Below, one piece after another: positions 1 to 9,687 of a DNA stretch of 64,000 nt. Numbering within the stretch: the stretch's first letter is position 1; each line of letters opens with the position of its first letter. The stretch comes from Truepera radiovictrix DSM 17093 (GTDB taxonomy: Bacteria; Deinococcota; Deinococci; Deinococcales; Trueperaceae): assembly GCF_000092425.1 (NCBI RefSeq), contig NC_014221.1, positions 2,547,001-2,611,000 on the forward strand. Direction: 5' to 3'. Under the pieces are notes generated by a model. That model saw only the letters and a list, made by a program, of their open reading frames with translations. It was not told the origin of the DNA and made no database searches. The translations under genes were made by a program, and so were the position numbers.

Positions 1-194
1 CCATGGACGCGCACCTCGCCGAGCTGCACGCGCGGCGCCTGATCACGTACGAGGCGGGCCTGACTCGAGCCGTCGACCCGAAGGAGTTCGCGCGGCTCGT
101 GAGCAGCCACGGCCCCGGCGCCCCCGCCCCCGACGCCCGGCGCGCCGAAGGCCCCCCCCTACCACCTTTCGGACGGGGCGGGCGCGGCGCTTAG
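1..194 (+). CDS. PilT-like type IV pilus retraction ATPase, C-terminal end (partial)
   Basis: The reading frame is open from the left edge and stops at 194, so only about 63 C-terminal residues are visible. The stretch containing LAELHARRLITYEAGL followed by a DPKEF motif resembles the C-terminal helix of PilT-family ATPases, where a conserved 'L..L...G.I..E.A...A.DP..' pattern follows the RecA-like ATPase core. A Pro/Gly/Ala-rich tail of about 25 residues follows. The Walker motifs lie outside the window, so the call rests on the tail alone. PilT hexamers power pilus retraction at the cytoplasmic face of the inner membrane. It could equally be PilB- or PilU-related. Confidence 0.55.
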   Translation, partial: MDAHLAELHARRLITYEAGLTRAVDPKEFARLVSSHGPGAPAPDARRAEGPPLPPFGRGGRGA

Positions 195-387
195 ACCTAG
201 CGGCGGGCGCGCACGCCCGACGCGTAACGTGCTAAGCTAGCGCCACACGTCGGCACGGTGGCCGCACCCTAACGGACGCCATGCTCGTCGCGGCCTCGGC
301 TTCGTCATCAGCGCATCCTCCCAGCTGCGTCCGGGTACGCAAGGCGGCGTAAGAAATGTGTGAGAAAGGCTGCGCTACGCTGTGGCT
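195..387. other. Intergenic region with leaderless-type promoter
   Basis: There is no convincing gene between the PilT-like end and the next transcription unit. The right end carries a TACGCT hexamer at 376-381, exactly 6 nt before an ATG at 388, the spacing seen in front of many genes in this window. Confidence 0.4.
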
Positions 388-456
388 ATGCGACCCCCTC
401 TCGGCCTCGCGCTAGCTTGCGACGCGCGCTACGCGCTGCGGAAGGATCCGACGTGA
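388..456 (+). CDS. Candidate 22-residue leaderless leader peptide
   Basis: An ATG at 388 lies 6 nt after a TACGCT -10-like hexamer, which is the leaderless arrangement seen elsewhere here. The ORF has 22 codons and stops with TGA at 454-456. That stop overlaps the GTG start (453-455) of the c-di-GMP protein in a GTGA arrangement, so the two would be translationally coupled. The Shine-Dalgarno-like GGAAGGA of the next gene lies inside this ORF. The peptide matches no family I know, and its role as a coupling leader is inferred from the layout only. Confidence 0.35.
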   Translation: MRPPLGLALACDARYALRKDPT

Positions 457-3156
457 CGCTCCGGCTGCGCTTGCGTCTCGTGGTCGTCGTCGTCCTGGTG
501 GGACTTATCGCCACGCTCGCGGTGCTCGTCTGGTCGCTTCTGCTGCGTGACTTGAGCGCCCTGGAAACGCGCGCTTTGCGTCAGGACGTCGCGCGCGTCC
601 TAAGCACCTTGAGCGCCTCGCAGGCGGGCCTCGAGGCGCTCGCGCGCGACTGGGGCCACTGGAACGACACCTACGCCTTTGTCGCGAGCGGCGACGAGAC
701 CCTCTACCAAGAGAACTTAAACGCCCCCTTTTTCGAGACCTTCGACCTCGACCTCGTGCTCATCGCCGACCGAACGGGCCGCCTCGTCTACGCCGCGCAC
801 GCCGAGGCAGCGGGCCTAGGGGCGCTCAGCCCCGACGAGCTGCGCGCGTTCGGCCCCGAGCACCCCCTGTGGCTGCGCGACCCCGCGGCGCGCGAACCGC
901 GCTCGGGGCTGCTGCAGCTCCCCGGCGGGATCGCGCTGGTCGCGCTCAGCCCGATCCTGACGAGTACCGGTGAGGGGCCCTCGCGGGGGAGCTTCCTGGT
1001 CGCGCGCTACCTCACCGAGGCGCGGCTCGCGGCCTACGCGCAGCACACCCTCGCGGCGGTGTCGCTAGCGCCTTACGAGGAGCTCACGGCGCTCGTCGCC
1101 GCCGACCACCCCGGGCTCACCCAGCACCAGCTTGCGGCGCGCACCCTCTACAGCTACCCCCGAGATGACGCGACGCTCCTCGGGTACGCCGCGCTGCACG
1201 ACCTCTTCGGCAGACCGCTGGCGGCGCTGCGCGTAAGCGAACCGCGCGTCTTTTACCAGCAGGGGCTCGTGAGCGCCCGCGCGCTCATCGCCGCGGTTGC
1301 GCTCGTCGGTCTCAGCTTTAGCGCGCTGGTGCTCGTGCTCGTCGAGCGCCTGCTCCTCGCCCGCCTCGGCTTTTTGAGCGCCGAGGTCGCCCGCATCGCG
1401 CAGCGCGGCGACGTCAGCGCCCGCCTCGACCTCCCCGGGGTCGACGAACTCTCCCGCCTCGCCGGGGACATCAACGGGATGCTCGCCTCGCTCGAGCGCG
1501 CCTTTGCCGCGCTGCGCGAGAGCCGTGAGCGCTACGCCCTCGCTGCGCAGGGCGCCAACGACGGGCTGTGGGATTGGGAGGCGGCGCGCGGCGTCACGCT
1601 CTCGAGCCGCTGCGCGGCGCTACTGGGGCTCCCCGAGGTCGAGCAGGTGCGCCCCCCGTGGCAGCTCATCCGGCACGTTCACCCCGACGACCGTCAGCGC
1701 GTCCTCAAGCAGCTCGCCGCGCACCTGCGCGGCGAGAGCGCGCACTTCGAGAGCGAGCTGCGCCTGCGCGACGCAGAGGGACGCTACCGCTGGATGCTGC
1801 TGCGCGGCGTCGCCGTCCGCGCCGAACCCTCGGCAGCCCCCCCCCTCGCGCCAGCGGGGGCGCCCTCGGCGGATGGCGGGGTCGCTCACCGACCTCAGCC
1901 AACGCGGTCTCTTCGACGCGCTCACCGGTCTCCCCAACCGCACCCTCCTCACGCAACGCCTCGCGTTCGTCCTCAAGCAGCGCCGGGCGGGGGGGGCCGT
2001 GCTCTTTCTCGACCTCAACCGCTTCAAAGTCATCAACGACAGTTTGGGCCACAAGGTCGGTGACCTGCTCCTCACCGAGGTCGCCAAAAGGCTCCAGGCG
2101 TGCGTGCGCGGCGAGGACCTCGCCGCCAGGCTCGGCGGCGACGAGTTCGTCGTGCTGCTCCAGGACGCGCCACCGCAGGAGGTCGAGCACATCGTCAACC
2201 GCATCGCGCGCGCGCTGTCGCGCCCCTACGAGCTCGCGGCGCAGCGCGTCACCACGGGCGCGAGCATCGGCGTCGTCAGCGACCTCACGCGTTACAGCAC
2301 CCCCAACGAGGTCCTCGAGCACGCCGACATCGCCATGTACCGCGCCAAAGAGCTCGGCTGCACCACCTTGCACTATAGCGACGCGCTCTACAAAGAGGTG
2401 AGCGCGCGCCAGCGCACCGAAAGCGAGCTGCAGAGCGCGCTCGGCAGCGACGCTCTGCGCCTCGTCTACCAACCCGTGCTGTCGCTCGAGAGCGGCGAGA
2501 CGGTGTTCGTCGAGGCGCTCTTGCGTTGGCAGCACCCCACGCGCGGCCTCCTCGCACCCGAAGCGTTTCTGGAGGTCGCCGAGGAGACCGGTCTGATCGT
2601 CCCGCTCGGGCTCTGGGCGCTGCGCACGGCGTGCGCGGAGCTCGCCGCCGCGGATGTCGCGTTCGGCGTCTCCGTCAACCTCTCGCGCCGCCAGCTGCTG
2701 CGACCCGAGCTTTTGGAGGAGACCGAACGGGTGCTGCGCGACACGGGCCTCTCACCCAAGCGCCTGCGGTTCGAGGTCACCGAGAGCGCGGTCGTGAGCC
2801 ACCACACCGCCGCCGAGCAGCTCCGCACGCTGCGAGCGCTCGGGGTACAGCTGATGCTCGACGACTTCGGTACGGGTTACTCGTCGCTGAGCGCGCTCCA
2901 CCACCTCCCTTGGCAAGCGCTCAAGATCGACCGCGCGTTTGTCCAGGGGATCACCTGCGACCCCCGAAGCCTCGAGATCGTGCGGACGATGCTCGCGCTC
3001 GCCCGCAGTCTGGGGCTCGAGGTCGTCGCCGAGGGGGTCGAGACGGCCGCGCAGGCGCAGAGCCTGCGGGCGCTCGGCTGCCGCTACGCGCAGGGCTACC
3101 TCTTCGCCAAACCACGCCCCCTCGCGGAGCTGACGCTCGCGCAGCAGGTCGTGTGA
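453..3156 (+). CDS. CHASE4-HAMP-PAS-GGDEF-EAL c-di-GMP protein, split by a frameshift
   Basis: This is a membrane receptor-enzyme that would make and/or degrade c-di-GMP. The first half (453 to about 1845) has a TM helix near residues 10-30, a CHASE4-like sensor domain (DWGHWNDTY motif), a second TM, HAMP and a PAS fold. The second half, in the +1 frame, has an intact GGDEF motif (RLGGDEF), an EAL motif (EALLRW) and the EAL-domain residues DDFGTGYSSL, KIDRAF and EVVAEGVE. The frames meet at a C9 run (1837-1845); removing one C gives a continuous protein of about 900 residues with a normal PAS-GGDEF linker. The GTG start at 453 has a GGAAGGA ribosome site. As written, the first frame ends at 2063 and the enzymatic half would not be fused to the sensor. 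This could be a sequencing error, a true pseudogene or phase variation. Confidence 0.85.
1837..1845 (+). repeat. C9 homopolymer at the frame junction
   Basis: Nine consecutive C residues sit exactly where the sensor frame must pass to the GGDEF-EAL frame. Deleting one C restores one reading frame across the whole gene. A nearby G5 run (1856-1860) could also be responsible but is shorter. Confidence 0.7.
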
Positions 3157-3929
3157 TGCGCTCGCCCCTCTACCCGCCGCTCAAGCTGCTCCCCGCCCCC
3201 TTGGGGGCGGCCTACCTAGGGGTGTTGGGGCTAACCTTGCTCACGCTCTTCGGCGGCCTCTCGGCCTTTGTCAGCGAGCTGAGCTACACCGCGCTCGTCG
3301 GCGTCACCGCGTGGCGGCTGCTGCGCCTCGCGCGCCGCAGCCGCGGGCTGCGTTGGGCCAGGGGTATCGGCGCGATGGCGGCGGCCGCGGCCACCACGGC
3401 GCTCGCCAACGTCGCCTGGGTCTACGGCAGCCTCGTCGGCGGCATGCCGCCCGTCGTCGAACTCCTGGGCGCTTCGCTCTACATGGTGCAAGCGGCCCCC
3501 TGGGCGTTCGCCCTGTCGCACGCGCTCTTTATCGTCTACGACCGGCTGTGGGGGACGCTCTACCTCGAGCTGCTCACCCAACTCGTCGGCCTCGCCGCCG
3601 CCGTGACCTTCTTGAGCGCGCTGCTCCTGGGGCTGCTGCTCGACACCCCTCTCGGCATCCAGATCGCCGACACCACCGCGACGCTCTACAGCTCGGTGCT
3701 GCTCCTGCCGGCGCTCGCGCTCCTCTACTCCCCGCAAGAGGCGCGGCTCAACCGGCCCTTTCGGCTGATTAGCAGCGCAACGGTCGCGTGGGCGCTCGCT
3801 GCCAACCTCTACGTCTACCTCCCCGAAGCGCACGCCGACATGGTCTACAACGCCTTCGCCCTCGCGCAGTGGGCGCTCTTTTACAGCGCTGCGCACGTCT
3901 ACGTGCAGCTCCAGGGGGTGCAGCCCTAG
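3156..3929 (+). CDS. Multi-pass membrane protein, unknown function
   Basis: A 257-residue, strongly hydrophobic protein with about seven predicted TM segments and no soluble domain. The ATG at 3156 shares its A with the TGA stop of the GGDEF-EAL protein (TGATG), so the two are translationally coupled and probably one operon. I recognise no family motif. The coupling suggests a membrane partner or sensor for the c-di-GMP protein, which is inference. The reading frame stays open well upstream of 3156, but that part overlaps the EAL coding frame and has shadow composition, so 3156 is the preferred start. Confidence 0.7.
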   Translation: MRSPLYPPLKLLPAPLGAAYLGVLGLTLLTLFGGLSAFVSELSYTALVGVTAWRLLRLARRSRGLRWARGIGAMAAAAATTALANVAWVYGSLVGGMPPVVELLGASLYMVQAAPWAFALSHALFIVYDRLWGTLYLELLTQLVGLAAAVTFLSALLLGLLLDTPLGIQIADTTATLYSSVLLLPALALLYSPQEARLNRPFRLISSATVAWALAANLYVYLPEAHADMVYNAFALAQWALFYSAAHVYVQLQGVQP

Positions 3930-3980
3930 AGGCTCGCAACCTGCCCCGCCAGTCACGTGTCGCACGGCGTCGCGCCGCTT

Positions 3981-4760
3981 TTAGAGCTCGCTAAAGAGCG
4001 GCGCGAAGATCGCCTCGTAGGAGATATCGGCCAGGGTTGCGCAGCCGGTTAGTCGCATCGCGTAGGCGAGCTCGGCGCGCAGGTTGTGGAGCGCGCGGTC
4101 GCAGTCGACCACCACCGCCTCGGCGCCGAGAGCGAGGTAGCGAAAGACGTCGATGCCGCTCCGCACCGCCCCCCCCGCGTAGACCGCGATGGTGCCGGCG
4201 ACCGCGTCGAAGATCTCCGGAAACACCTCCGCCGTCGCCGGAGCGCCCAGAAAGAGCCCCGCTCCGGTATGCACCACGATCCCCTCGAGCCCCGCCTCGC
4301 TCGCCGTCTCGGCGTCCGCGACGCTGCTCACGCCGTAGAGCCACACCGGCACCCCGGCGGCGGCGCGCAGCTCGGCTAGGTCCTCGCGGGTGCGCGGGTG
4401 CCACTCGAGCGGGCCGTAGGGCGGCGTCTCGGCGAGCGCGCCGATGTCGAGCACGAAACCCGGCACCCCGCGCGCGGCGAGCGCGCGCACCTTGGGCATG
4501 AGGTGCCCCATCTTTTCGGGTTTTAAAAGCGGTATGAAGGAGGTCCCCACCGGCCCATCGGGCTGCGCCAAGACCGCGTCGGCGCTGAGCAGCGCGAGCG
4601 TGTCTGGCGTCGTGGGGATGGGCGCCTCGAAAAGCGGCAGGATGGGCGCGGTCAAGGTTCGCCCGAGGAGCTGCACGCTGGTGTCGGGGTTCTCGACGGC
4701 GTGCAGCAGTCTGGGGAGCAGTTGGTAGCTCTCGAGCGCTCGAAGGTCGTGGTCCGGCAC
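3981..4760 (-). CDS. FMN-dependent alpha-hydroxy-acid dehydrogenase-like protein, short and degenerate
   Basis: 259 residues resembling the C-terminal TIM-barrel part of the lactate dehydrogenase/glycolate oxidase (LldD) family. The phosphate-binding stretch AGGAVRSGIDVFRYLALGA matches the family's GGxRxGxDxxxxxALGA. The family is usually about 350-390 residues. The segment that normally reads SNHGGRQ with the catalytic His reads VHTGAGL here, so the usual active-site His is not in place. The GTG at 4760 is chosen because TATCAT lies 6 nt upstream (leaderless pattern). The frame is open further upstream, but that part has no family similarity. It may bind FMN without the classical activity. 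Confidence 0.65.
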   Translation of the reverse strand: MPDHDLRALESYQLLPRLLHAVENPDTSVQLLGRTLTAPILPLFEAPIPTTPDTLALLSADAVLAQPDGPVGTSFIPLLKPEKMGHLMPKVRALAARGVPGFVLDIGALAETPPYGPLEWHPRTREDLAELRAAAGVPVWLYGVSSVADAETASEAGLEGIVVHTGAGLFLGAPATAEVFPEIFDAVAGTIAVYAGGAVRSGIDVFRYLALGAEAVVVDCDRALHNLRAELAYAMRLTGCATLADISYEAIFAPLFSEL

Positions 4761-5441
4761 GCGCCCATGATAGCGCACGCTGTGGCGGGTCTGTCCGGTT
4801 AGCACCGCGCTCAGGAGAGAAACGGGATGTGAGCACGTCCCCCTTAAGCGGGTAGCAGCCGAGACGACACCGGCGACGCGGCGTGGCGCGGCCCCTCGCG
4901 TCGTTAGACCGGTGTGCACCCCCTTTGCCACCGTACACGCCCAAGCCCTAGACACGCCTCAACCGTACAGGGACGCCCGCAGCGCAGCCGAACCGGCCCC
5001 CCCAACGCTTCAGCCGTTAGCCACCTCCGGTCCAGAGGCGCCACGTCGACCAGTTCATCGCAGCTACGGCTTGTCGCAGCCACGATGCCCGCGACACACC
5101 CACGACCGCTAGGCCCCCTTTCGGGGGCGGCGGAGGTGCGCGCTACACCGATCGTCAGGAGCGCAGCGAGGTGGCCGACACCTCACGGGGTTCACCGCGG
5201 CGTCGCGTAAAGTGGCGAAGGGGAGTCCCGGTTGATCTTGCGATGAACCCGAGCGGAGCGAGGGGGAAAGGGAGGGGCTGCCGGCGATCAGGGGGGGTTC
5301 GACCGCTTCGGCCGACACCCGAAAGGGTGCTCAGGAGCGACTGGCAAACGGGGTCACGGGCCGTGGCGGCGCTAGCGGCGCTGCGCCCCGAGGCGAACCT
5401 GCACCCGCGTCGCGCCCCGAGGGGGTCTTCTAGGAGGGATT
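4761..5441. other. Long divergent intergenic region
   Basis: 680 bp between the divergent FMN protein and natA. Short ORFs here have no recognisable family, ribosome site or leaderless promoter. It contains GC hairpins, including a 6-bp stem with TTTC loop (5113-5128) and a 5-bp stem closed by a GAAA tetraloop (5316-5329), and could include a structured 5' leader for natAB. No known riboswitch class was recognised. Confidence 0.5.
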
Positions 5442-6199
<758 letters not shown>

Positions 6200-6203
<4 letters not shown>

Positions 6204-7417
6204 GGCTAGGCCCCACCTGGCTCGTCGCCCACAAGGAGATCCTCTCGACCCTGCGCGACCGGCGGGCGATCCTCTCAAACCTGCTCATCCCCTTTTTTCT
6301 GCTGCCAGCCCTTATGCTCGGGCTGCCGCTCCTTTTGGGCGGGCTTTTCGAGCGGGAAACGGCCGAGGTCGCCGAGGTGGGCGTAGAGGGCCTCGAGCGG
6401 CTGCCCGAACCTTTCGTGCGGGCTCTCGAAGCGCGCGACCTTACCCCCGTTGCGACCGATGACGTCGCCGCAGCGGTGCGAGAGGGTCGGTTTAACGCTG
6501 GCTTGCGCGTTCCCGCGGCGTTTGACGTGGCCCTGACGCGAGGCGACGCGCAGCTCGAGCTCGTCCGCAAGTCGGGGCTGCAGAGCGACCTGCTGAGTGG
6601 CCGCTTGGAGGGGGCCGTGGTCGACGTGCGCGACGAGCTCGTCGAAGTGCGGCTCCGCGCGGCGGGGCTCGACCCCGCGGTGTTAGAACCCGTGGCGCTA
6701 CGCACCGTAGACGCCTCGACCCCCGCCGAGCGAGCGGGCGCCTTTAGCTGGCTCGTCCCCTTTTTCATCATGCTCTGGACCCTTATGGGGGGACAGATGA
6801 CGGCGATCGACGCGACCGCCGGGGAGAAAGAGCGCGGCACCCTCGAGGTCCTTCTCGTCTCCCCCATCCGGCGCGTAGAGGTGGTGGTCGGTAAGTTTGT
6901 CGCGACGCTGCTCTTCGGCCTCTCGGCGGCGGTGATGGCCGTGTTGGGGCTTCTATTTAGCAGCTTTGTGCTGGGCCTGCTCTTTATGGGGCGCCTAGGC
7001 AGCGAGGGGCGGGAGCTGGCGACCGCGATGGGGGGCTCGTTGACGCTAGAGGGCGCTTCGGTGGGGGCGCTGCTCGTCAGCAGCTTGCTCTTAGCCGCGC
7101 TCGTGGCGGCGCTCCTCATGGCCGTCACCCTCTTCGCCCGCTCGTACAAGGAGGCGCAGGCCTACGTCGGGCCGCTCTCACTCGTTCTCATCCTGCCGGT
7201 CGTGGTGCTGCAGTTCGCCGACTTTTTCGAGCTAGGCACCGCCTTCTACGCGGTGCCCGCGCTCGGCACGCTGCTCTTAATGGACGAGCTGGTCACGGGG
7301 GGCGCCAGCGCGAGCGCGCTCGCGCTGGCCTGGGGCTCGAGCTTGCTGACGACCGCCCTGCTCTTGGGTTTTGCGCTCCTCAACTTCCGCCGCGAAAGGG
7401 TGTTGTTTCGCACCTAG
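6200..7417 (+). CDS. natB: ABC-2 type exporter permease (NatB-like)
   Basis: A 405-residue membrane permease. It has one N-terminal TM helix (about residues 27-47), an extracytoplasmic domain of roughly 140 residues, then about five TM helices from residue 190 onwards, which is the ABC-2/NatB layout. The stretch after the domain (ATAGEKERGTLEVLL) is the conserved coupling motif of the family. The GTG start at 6200 overlaps the natA stop. Substrate unknown. Confidence 0.85.
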
Positions 7418-7449
7418 ACGCCCTCTGCGCCGCGGCCCAACACCTCAGC

Positions 7450-8166
7450 TTAGCGGGGCGCGCTGACGCCCCGCCCCGTCACGACGACGTTGCGCCCCGC
7501 GTCGCTCTCGCCCTCGTCGCCCTCGTCGGGGGCTTCGGGCGCGTCGCCCTGGCCCAAAAAGGCCGCCAACGCTCCCCCGAGCACGCCGGCAAGAAGCGGC
7601 GCGATGAGGTAGGCGGCAAACGCGCGCTCGATCACCTGGGCGGCGGTGAGGGCGACGGCAAAGGCGGGGTTGAGGACGCCGCCGCTAGCGCCACCCGCGA
7701 TGAGCACCCCGAGTGCCAGGGCGCCACCGATCGAGAGCGCGCTCCCCGCTTCGGCGACGTTTTTCACCACCACCTGCGCGACGACAAAGGCGAGCACAAA
7801 GGTCCCCAGCAGTTCAAACCAAAAGACGGCGCCGGTCGCCTCGATGGGGGGGACGCGGTGACCGAGCCCGCGCGCCACGGCCACGGCGAGAATCGCGCCG
7901 AGCGTCTGCGCAACCATGTAGAAAAGCCCGTCGACGATCCGGATCTGCCGCGCCACCATGAGGCTTACCGTCACGGCCGGGTTGACGTGCGACCCCGAAA
8001 TCTTGCCGATAGCCGCGACCAGGACCATGAGCGCGAGGCCGACGCCGACGAAGGTCAGGTTCGGCGGGGCGAAGAGCGCGGCGAGTAGGAGCAGACACGT
8101 ACCGACGAGTTCAGCCGTGAGGCTGCGCGTGAAGCGCTTCGGATCTTCCTGCAGCGTGCCTAACAA
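7450..8166 (-). CDS. Aquaporin / MIP family channel
   Basis: A 238-residue channel with about six TM helices and the two pore half-helix motifs, GSHVNPAVT and GGVLNPAFA. It moves water or small neutral solutes such as glycerol across the inner membrane. I chose the TTG at 8164-8166 because GAGGAGG lies about 6 nt upstream; the longer frame to 8235 adds a basic stretch with no family similarity. An acidic 20-residue tail follows the last helix. Water versus glycerol selectivity cannot be decided by eye. Confidence 0.88.
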   Translation of the reverse strand: MLGTLQEDPKRFTRSLTAELVGTCLLLLAALFAPPNLTFVGVGLALMVLVAAIGKISGSHVNPAVTVSLMVARQIRIVDGLFYMVAQTLGAILAVAVARGLGHRVPPIEATGAVFWFELLGTFVLAFVVAQVVVKNVAEAGSALSIGGALALGVLIAGGASGGVLNPAFAVALTAAQVIERAFAAYLIAPLLAGVLGGALAAFLGQGDAPEAPDEGDEGESDAGRNVVVTGRGVSAPR

Positions 8167-8345
8167 GGGGAGCCTCCTCGAGAAGAGCTTTGAGCACAGC
8201 CGGAGCCGACCGCCTCCCGGCACCCAGCCCCGCACGACGGCGCCGCTGCGTTCGACCCCGCCGCGAACGCCTCTAGGTCGCGTGTGCCCCGCAACAGCGT
8301 AGCAACGTAAGCTACAGCACGCTAGGTAACAAAATCCCTATGCTT

Positions 8346-8365
8346 AGGTACTTTATGCAGGTACT
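8346..8365. repeat. AGGTACT direct repeat upstream of the aquaporin gene
   Basis: Two perfect copies of AGGTACT (8346-8352 and 8359-8365) with a 13-bp period lie in an unusually AT-rich intergenic patch (about 8300-8400), upstream of the aquaporin on its strand. This is possibly a regulator binding site; the function is not shown. Confidence 0.35.
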
Positions 8366-8461
8366 CGCTGCAGGGACATGCTGATAACACTTACTTTCAA
8401 CACGTCCCCCTCGTTACGCCCGGCGGGCGCTCGAGCGCGAACCCGTGGCGCCCCGAACGCC

Positions 8462-9583
8462 CTACTTGCCCCCCAAAGCTCGCGCAACGCCTAGCAGCGC
8501 CCCGCTCGCCGCATCCCTAAACCACACCTCGCCGAGCTCAGCGCCGCGAATCGCCACCATCACCCAGGGGTGGGTGAGCGCCTGGGTCGTGAGCGCGCCC
8601 GGCGCGGGTTCGGTGATGACGAGCTCGACGACCACCGCCGACCCCTCTTCGCGCACCGCCCGCACGTCCACGCTGTAGCCGCCCGTAGGGCGGGTGCCGA
8701 GAAACGCTGCCGCCACGCCCCCCTGGCTGAAGTCGACCTGCGGCAGGGGTGGCGGGCTCGTCAGGTTGCCGTAGGCGCGCCGCCAGAGCCCCTCAAACTC
8801 GCTCTGGCTGGTCGCGACCTCGAGCGTCACCCCGTCGCCGCCGGCCGCCTGCGAACCGCTCGCCAAAACCTCCCAGGAGAGCGCCTGCTGACCCTTGTCC
8901 ACGTCCTCACCTGCACCTTCGTCCTCGGCGCTGTCCGCGGCTTCGGGGACGCTCGCCACCGCGACGCCCTCTTGCACCGCCAAGACGGTGTTGCGGTAGC
9001 CGCCCAAACCGCCGATCTGCCGCGTGCGGGCTCCCGCTTCGTCCAGCGCGGCCACCACCAGGGGGCCGCGCGCGGCGAGCGCCGCCTCGAACACCGCCGC
9101 CTCCTCACGGGTCAGCTCGCCTAGCCCGTAGAGCCCCCCCAAACGCGTGCGCGGCACCACGCGGGAGCGGTAGCCCGCGCGCGCCTCTCCGAGCAGGGTA
9201 AACCACCTTTCGCCGTCGTAGTAGAGCGCCCCCGAGAGGTCGCGGCTCACACTGATCACCAGGTCCGACGAAAAGGGCGCGCGCGTCGCGGTAAAGGGGA
9301 AGGGCTCAAGGGGCGGCAGGCTCTGGCTCAGGTAGGGTTCACCGCCCACGAGGAGTGCCCCCGGAACGGCGAGCGGGTCGTCGGCGGTGCCGGCGGTGAG
9401 CTCGAGCGTGCGCCCGCCGACCTCGAGCTCGGTCCCTTCGCCGTAGACGTAGCCGTAGAGCACCCCGCCCTCGGCGCTAAAGAGCGAGATGTCGTGCAGC
9501 ACCGGCGCGCCCGGCTGAAAAGCGGGCAGGCACCCCGCGAGCGCGAGGGGCGCGGCCAGCGTCAGGAGGACTTTGCGTGTCAT
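8462..9583 (-). CDS. Lipoprotein with C-terminal PrcB-type domain
   Basis: A 373-residue predicted lipoprotein: the N-terminus has a hydrophobic stretch ending in a lipobox, LALAGC, with the lipidated Cys at residue 18. The last 100 or so residues (FLGTRPTGGYSVDV onward) match the PrcB_C domain, known from the PrcA/PrcB subtilisin complex of Treponema and from many Deinococcota lipoproteins. An acidic linker separates it from an N-terminal region of unknown fold. TAGAGT sits 6 nt before the ATG (leaderless pattern). It probably works at the cell envelope; the partner is unknown. Confidence 0.72.
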   Translation of the reverse strand: MTRKVLLTLAAPLALAGCLPAFQPGAPVLHDISLFSAEGGVLYGYVYGEGTELEVGGRTLELTAGTADDPLAVPGALLVGGEPYLSQSLPPLEPFPFTATRAPFSSDLVISVSRDLSGALYYDGERWFTLLGEARAGYRSRVVPRTRLGGLYGLGELTREEAAVFEAALAARGPLVVAALDEAGARTRQIGGLGGYRNTVLAVQEGVAVASVPEAADSAEDEGAGEDVDKGQQALSWEVLASGSQAAGGDGVTLEVATSQSEFEGLWRRAYGNLTSPPPLPQVDFSQGGVAAAFLGTRPTGGYSVDVRAVREEGSAVVVELVITEPAPGALTTQALTHPWVMVAIRGAELGEVWFRDAASGALLGVARALGGK

Positions 9584-9687
9584 AGGGAGACTCTAGCACC
9601 TTTCGCTGAGGGGTTGAGGAGTCGCGGGGGGCCGCTTCACGGCTCCTAAGCCCGCCCCTGCGCCCGGCCCTTCTGTTAGATTGGCCT

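Noticed and set aside
2526-3155. Upstream extension of the membrane protein frame
   Set aside because: It overlaps the EAL coding sequence in another frame and has shadow composition (Arg/Pro/Ala-rich).
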